DNA from: Acidithiobacillus ferruginosus
GTDB taxonomy: Bacteria > Pseudomonadota > Gammaproteobacteria > Acidithiobacillales > Acidithiobacillaceae
Assembly: GCF_018854495.1 (NCBI RefSeq)
Contig: NZ_JABBDR010000184.1
Coordinates: 1-18,746, forward strand
DNA length: 18,746 nt
Direction of reading: 5' to 3'
This document shows positions 15,849-18,746 of the stretch, piece by piece. The translations under genes and the position numbers were made by a program. The notes below the pieces were generated by a model. That model was not told the origin of the DNA and did no database searches. It was given only the letters and a program-made list of their open reading frames with translations. The first letter of the stretch is position 1. Each line of letters starts with the position of its first letter.

Positions 15849-16702
15849 TGGCTCCGCTAGAAACACGGGAAGAGCATCGCTGCTTTGATGGACGCATGGG
15901 TTATTATACCCATGCGTCCAGTGCCACGGGGGTATCCATGAATTTCGCGGTGTACCAGCCGCCCCAGGCGTTGGGCGGTGCCCTGGTCCCGGCTCTGTAT
16001 TACCTGGCGGGGTTAACCTGCACCGAAGAAACGTTCATGATAAAGGCTGGCGCACAGCGCCTGGCCGCCGAACTGGGGCTGATGCTGGTCGCCTGCGATA
16101 CCAGTCCCCGCGGACTGAACATCCCCGGTGATTCTGATACCTGGGACTTCGGCGTGGGGGCGGGGTTTTATCTCAACGCAAGAATGCTGCCCTGGACCCG
16201 GAATTACCGGATGGGCAGTTATGTCGATCATGAGTTGCCAACCTTCATCGAAGAACATTTCCCGGCCTCTCCTGAACGCCGGGGTATTTTTGGGCATTCC
16301 ATGGGCGGTCACGGGGCGCTGGTGCTCGCTTTGCGCAACCCGCAACACTGGCACTCGGTATCGGCATTTTCGCCCGTCTGTAACCCCAGCGCGGTGCCCT
16401 GGGGAGAAAAAGCCTTTGGGAATTATCTGGGGCCTGATCGTGAGCAATGGCGGGAATGGGATGCCAGCATGCTGATGCGCCAGCGTCCCCACCCTGGCGA
16501 GATACTGGTGGATCAGGGGGAAGCGGATCCTTTTCTGGTGGCGCAATTGATGCCGGAGGCTCTGGAGGCCGCCGCGGAGGCTTCCGGACAACGACTCCGT
16601 CTGCGACGGCATCCGGGCTATGATCATTCCTACTGGTTCATCCAGACCTTTGTGGAGGATCACCTCCGGCACCACGCCCTGCAACTGGGCTGCGCCGCCT
16701 AA
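15848..16702 (+). CDS. fghA: S-formylglutathione hydrolase
   Basis: It hydrolyses S-formylglutathione to formate and glutathione, completing formaldehyde oxidation to formate. The 284-aa alpha/beta hydrolase (esterase D family) has normal length. The nucleophile is Ser151 in GHSMGG, the acid is Asp227 in GEADPF and the base is His260 in GYDHSYWF. The conserved LTCTEETF segment (Cys58) near the active site is present. The ATG shares one base with the adhC stop; longer in-frame starts inside adhC are not supported by family length. It is the last gene of the sigma-54-driven operon and converges on the LysR-type gene 24 bp away. Its product, formate, is the presumed substrate of the Mo oxidoreductase encoded by the divergent operon. 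Confidence 0.96.
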   Translation: MAPLETREEHRCFDGRMGYYTHASSATGVSMNFAVYQPPQALGGALVPALYYLAGLTCTEETFMIKAGAQRLAAELGLMLVACDTSPRGLNIPGDSDTWDFGVGAGFYLNARMLPWTRNYRMGSYVDHELPTFIEEHFPASPERRGIFGHSMGGHGALVLALRNPQHWHSVSAFSPVCNPSAVPWGEKAFGNYLGPDREQWREWDASMLMRQRPHPGEILVDQGEADPFLVAQLMPEALEAAAEASGQRLRLRRHPGYDHSYWFIQTFVEDHLRHHALQLGCAA

Positions 16703-16719
16703 GATTTTCTGTCTTGCGG
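16695..16719. terminator. Weak candidate bidirectional terminator
   Basis: The convergent gap has an interrupted stem: CCGC and AAGA pair with TCTT and GCGG around a 7-nt loop, with a 2-nt bulge. It overlaps the fghA stop. Only a short T-run (GTTT) follows, so the call is tentative. Confidence 0.3.
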
Positions 16720-16726
16720 GTTTGAA

Positions 16727-17689
16727 TCACGAACCGGAGGGCAACGGCAATAACGCCCTGGAAGCAACTGTGGAATCCAGGGCCTGATCCACCGTGTTGC
16801 GATCGAGGTGTGGCGCGTATAACGCTATGAAGGTGTATAGATACCCGCGTAAATAGGTTCCCTGCCTCAAGGCCAGATAGGTGGTGCTGGGATCGAACAG
16901 GTGACTCGCATCGATCACCTCCAGCCTTGTGTCCCGTACAGGGTCATAAGCCATTTTGGCGACGATGCCTATCCCTAACCCCAGTTCCACATACGCCTTG
17001 ATGACGTCGGAGTCTATGGCGGAAAGCACGATGTTGGGGGACAGCCGGTGATGGGCGAAAGTCTTGTCGATCACGGATCGCCCAGCAAAGGCCTGGTCGT
17101 AGGTTACTATGGGATAGGCGGCGACCGCTTCCAGCGTCAGTGGCTGGCTTTGCAGCAGCGGATGGCCGGTGGGTGTGATGACGACGCGATTCCACTGATA
17201 GCAGGGCAGGGCGACGAGGCCCGCGTAGGAATTCAACGACTCCGTTGCGATCGCCACGTCTGCCTCCCCCGCCGCAAGCATCTCCGCGATCTGGGTGGGA
17301 TTGCCCTGGCGCAGGCGCAACTGAACCCCTGGGTAGCGTTCCGTAAAGGCTTTTATCGCCTTGGGCAAGCTGTATCGGGCTTGGGTATGGGTGGTGGCGA
17401 TCACAAATTCTCCACGATCGCCCTGAGAAAACTCCTGACCTACTTTTCGGATATTCTCGATATCGCCGACTACCCGTTGTGCAAAGGTGAATATCTGTTC
17501 GCCCGCCGGGGTCATTCCGATGATGCGCTTCCCTTTGCGCACAAAAAGCGCCACATTGATCTCCTCTTCCAGGAGTTGGATCTGTTTGCTTACTCCGGGT
17601 TGAGAGGTGTACAGACTATCGGCGGCGGCCGACGCATTGAAGTTCTGGCGTACCACCGCGCAGATGAAACGAAGCTGTTGCAGGTTCAT
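16727..17689 (-). CDS. CysB-like LysR-family transcriptional regulator
   Basis: A 320-aa LysR-type regulator, near CysB in length (about 324) and sequence. The N-terminal MNLQQLRFI and a helix-turn-helix at about 18-40 (SAAADSLYTSQPGVSKQ) are typical. The effector domain has TTHTQARY (99-106), whose threonines bind the ligand in CysB-type proteins, then NPTQIAEML and LPCYQWNR. ATG 17689 was preferred over a TTG 18 bp upstream because it gives the exact CysB start. It lies downstream of, and in the same direction as, the sigma-54 regulator gene (55-bp gap) and converges on fghA. CysB and Cbl usually control sulfur assimilation, so it could sense sulfate or an O-acetylserine-like signal. A role in formaldehyde control is not shown by the sequence. 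Confidence 0.9.
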   Translation of the reverse strand: MNLQQLRFICAVVRQNFNASAAADSLYTSQPGVSKQIQLLEEEINVALFVRKGKRIIGMTPAGEQIFTFAQRVVGDIENIRKVGQEFSQGDRGEFVIATTHTQARYSLPKAIKAFTERYPGVQLRLRQGNPTQIAEMLAAGEADVAIATESLNSYAGLVALPCYQWNRVVITPTGHPLLQSQPLTLEAVAAYPIVTYDQAFAGRSVIDKTFAHHRLSPNIVLSAIDSDVIKAYVELGLGIGIVAKMAYDPVRDTRLEVIDASHLFDPSTTYLALRQGTYLRGYLYTFIALYAPHLDRNTVDQALDSTVASRALLPLPSGS

Positions 17690-17744
17690 GGTCTGCCGCT
17701 CACCCAAGCCGGTTGCCCTGCACTGCGATAGGTCGGCAGTTGCA

Positions 17745-18746
17745 TCAGGCGATCTCTATATCAATGGCGTAACGCTTGATTTTGTTGGCCAGGCCCACCC
17801 GCGAAAGGCCGAGCGCCTCGGCGGCACGGCTTTGATTGCCGTGGAAACGTTTCAGCGCGGAGATGACCATGCCACGTTCCAGACTTTCCGTATGTTCCTT
17901 TAATGTGCCGCCTTCCGTTGCCGGCGCGGGCTGTTCCGGCTCTTTCCTCCGGTAGTTGATGATCGTATCGGAAAGGCGATCCGCGGTGATCGGTTGCCCG
18001 GACGGGGCGAGCGCTACGGTCCGGCGAATTTCATTTTCCAGTTCCCGCACGTTTCCCGGGAATGGATACTGGCGCAATATGTTCAATGCCTCATGATCGA
18101 TACCGGCATAGGATTTACCCAGACTCATGGAGAATTGTCTGGCAAAATGTTCGGCAAGCAATCGAATGTCTTCCGGTCGTTCACGCAGTGGCGGAATGCT
18201 GATTTCGAGGCCCTTCAAACGATAATACAAATCCTGCCGAAAGTTGCCCTGCTCCACCAGTTGGTCGAGCGGTACATTGGTGACGGCGATGATCCGAACA
18301 TCGGAGTAATGCGTTTTATCGCTGCCGAGCGGTTTTACTTCGCCGGATTGCAGAAAGCGGAGCAAATTGGCCTGCAAGGAGACGGACATATCTTCTATTT
18401 CGTCCAGTAGGACCGTGCCACCATCCGCCGCCGAGAACAGGCCGAGACGATCACTCAGCGCCCCGGTATAAGCGCCGCGACGATGTCCAAACAATTCCGA
18501 CTGGAGCAATTCCGCAGGCACGCCGCCACAGTTTTGCGCGAGAAATATCTGTTCACGGCGACGACTGTGGTAATGAATGCCGCGCGCGAGCAATTCTTTC
18601 CCGGTGCCCGTCTCACCATAGATCAGTATGGGTAAATCCGTGGTTGCGGCATGCTTCGCCAGATCGCATATTTTGTTCATGGCCTGACTACAGAAGAATA
18701 ATTCGTCGAACTGGTGTGGCGGTTGATTTGGATTCGAGTCGGCGGC
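17745..18746 (-). CDS. Sigma-54-dependent response-regulator-type activator (HoxA/HupR-like), N-terminus beyond the window
   Basis: The C-terminal 333 codons of an enhancer-binding protein; the frame is open to the window edge, so the true start lies beyond base 18746. The AAA+ domain has Walker A GETGTGKE, the sigma-54 loop GAYTGA (a common natural variant of GAFTGA), Walker B LLDEIED and the arginine-finger region PPLRERPEDIRLL. The Fis-type helix-turn-helix (GNQSRAAEALGLSRVGLANKIKRY) resembles that of HoxA/HupR, the NtrC-family response regulators of uptake hydrogenase genes. The receiver domain, if any, is not visible. It could equally belong to another NtrC-like subgroup. The stop is 55 bp before the CysB-like gene on the same strand. 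Confidence 0.88.
   Translation of the reverse strand, partial: AADSNPNQPPHQFDELFFCSQAMNKICDLAKHAATTDLPILIYGETGTGKELLARGIHYHSRRREQIFLAQNCGGVPAELLQSELFGHRRGAYTGALSDRLGLFSAADGGTVLLDEIEDMSVSLQANLLRFLQSGEVKPLGSDKTHYSDVRIIAVTNVPLDQLVEQGNFRQDLYYRLKGLEISIPPLRERPEDIRLLAEHFARQFSMSLGKSYAGIDHEALNILRQYPFPGNVRELENEIRRTVALAPSGQPITADRLSDTIINYRRKEPEQPAPATEGGTLKEHTESLERGMVISALKRFHGNQSRAAEALGLSRVGLANKIKRYAIDIEIA

Noticed and set aside
14133..15866. 577-codon open frame on the minus strand across gfa and adhC
   Set aside because: It is antisense to two genes with all catalytic residues in place. Its translation is His/Arg/Gly-rich without family features, as expected of a GC-rich shadow.

Overview
The window reads as a proteobacterial chromosome: GC-rich codon use, glutathione-linked formaldehyde oxidation, sigma-54 regulators and a CysB-like LysR protein. 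A chemolithoautotrophic gamma-proteobacterium or Acidithiobacillus-like organism would fit, partly because the regulator at the right edge resembles HoxA/HupR hydrogenase regulators. The species cannot be fixed from the sequence alone.

Left part (1-8098), a rearranged type I restriction-modification locus. Bases 1-74 are the terminal end of an IS3-family insertion sequence, with the first codons of its orfA on the minus strand. It sits inside hsdR, leaving only the 3' two thirds of that gene (75-1620). Intact hsdM (1617-3095) and hsdS (3098-4828) follow in tight translational order, so the locus probably methylates but does not restrict unless a full hsdR exists elsewhere. Next comes an unusual, more AT-rich 898-codon gene (4837-7533) that joins an HsdM-like methylase, an HsdS-like recognition segment and an unrecognised C-terminal domain. 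After it lies a second copy of the hsdS 3' end. The two hsdS tails form near-identical 122-bp direct repeats around the fusion gene. A short remnant zone separates this from the metabolic genes.

Right part (8099-16702), a formaldehyde-to-CO2 module. On the minus strand are a YdeP/FdhF-type molybdopterin oxidoreductase (probable formate dehydrogenase), a 99-aa winged-helix-like protein and FdhD. Divergent to them is an AcoR-like sigma-54 activator (11685-13640). Downstream on the plus strand are gfa, adhC and fghA, which carry formaldehyde through glutathione adducts to formate. Both operons have excellent -24/-12 sigma-54 promoters (11564-11579 minus; 13923-13938 plus). Each has palindromic candidate activator sites about 115 bp upstream. 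The simplest reading is one enhancer-binding protein switching on the whole route: Gfa, AdhC and FghA make formate, and the FdhD-activated Mo enzyme oxidises it.

Right edge (16727-18746). A CysB-like LysR regulator converges on fghA. Upstream of it on the same strand is the C-terminal part of a second sigma-54 activator with a HoxA/HupR-like helix-turn-helix, cut by the window end. No tRNA, rRNA or CRISPR array was seen.
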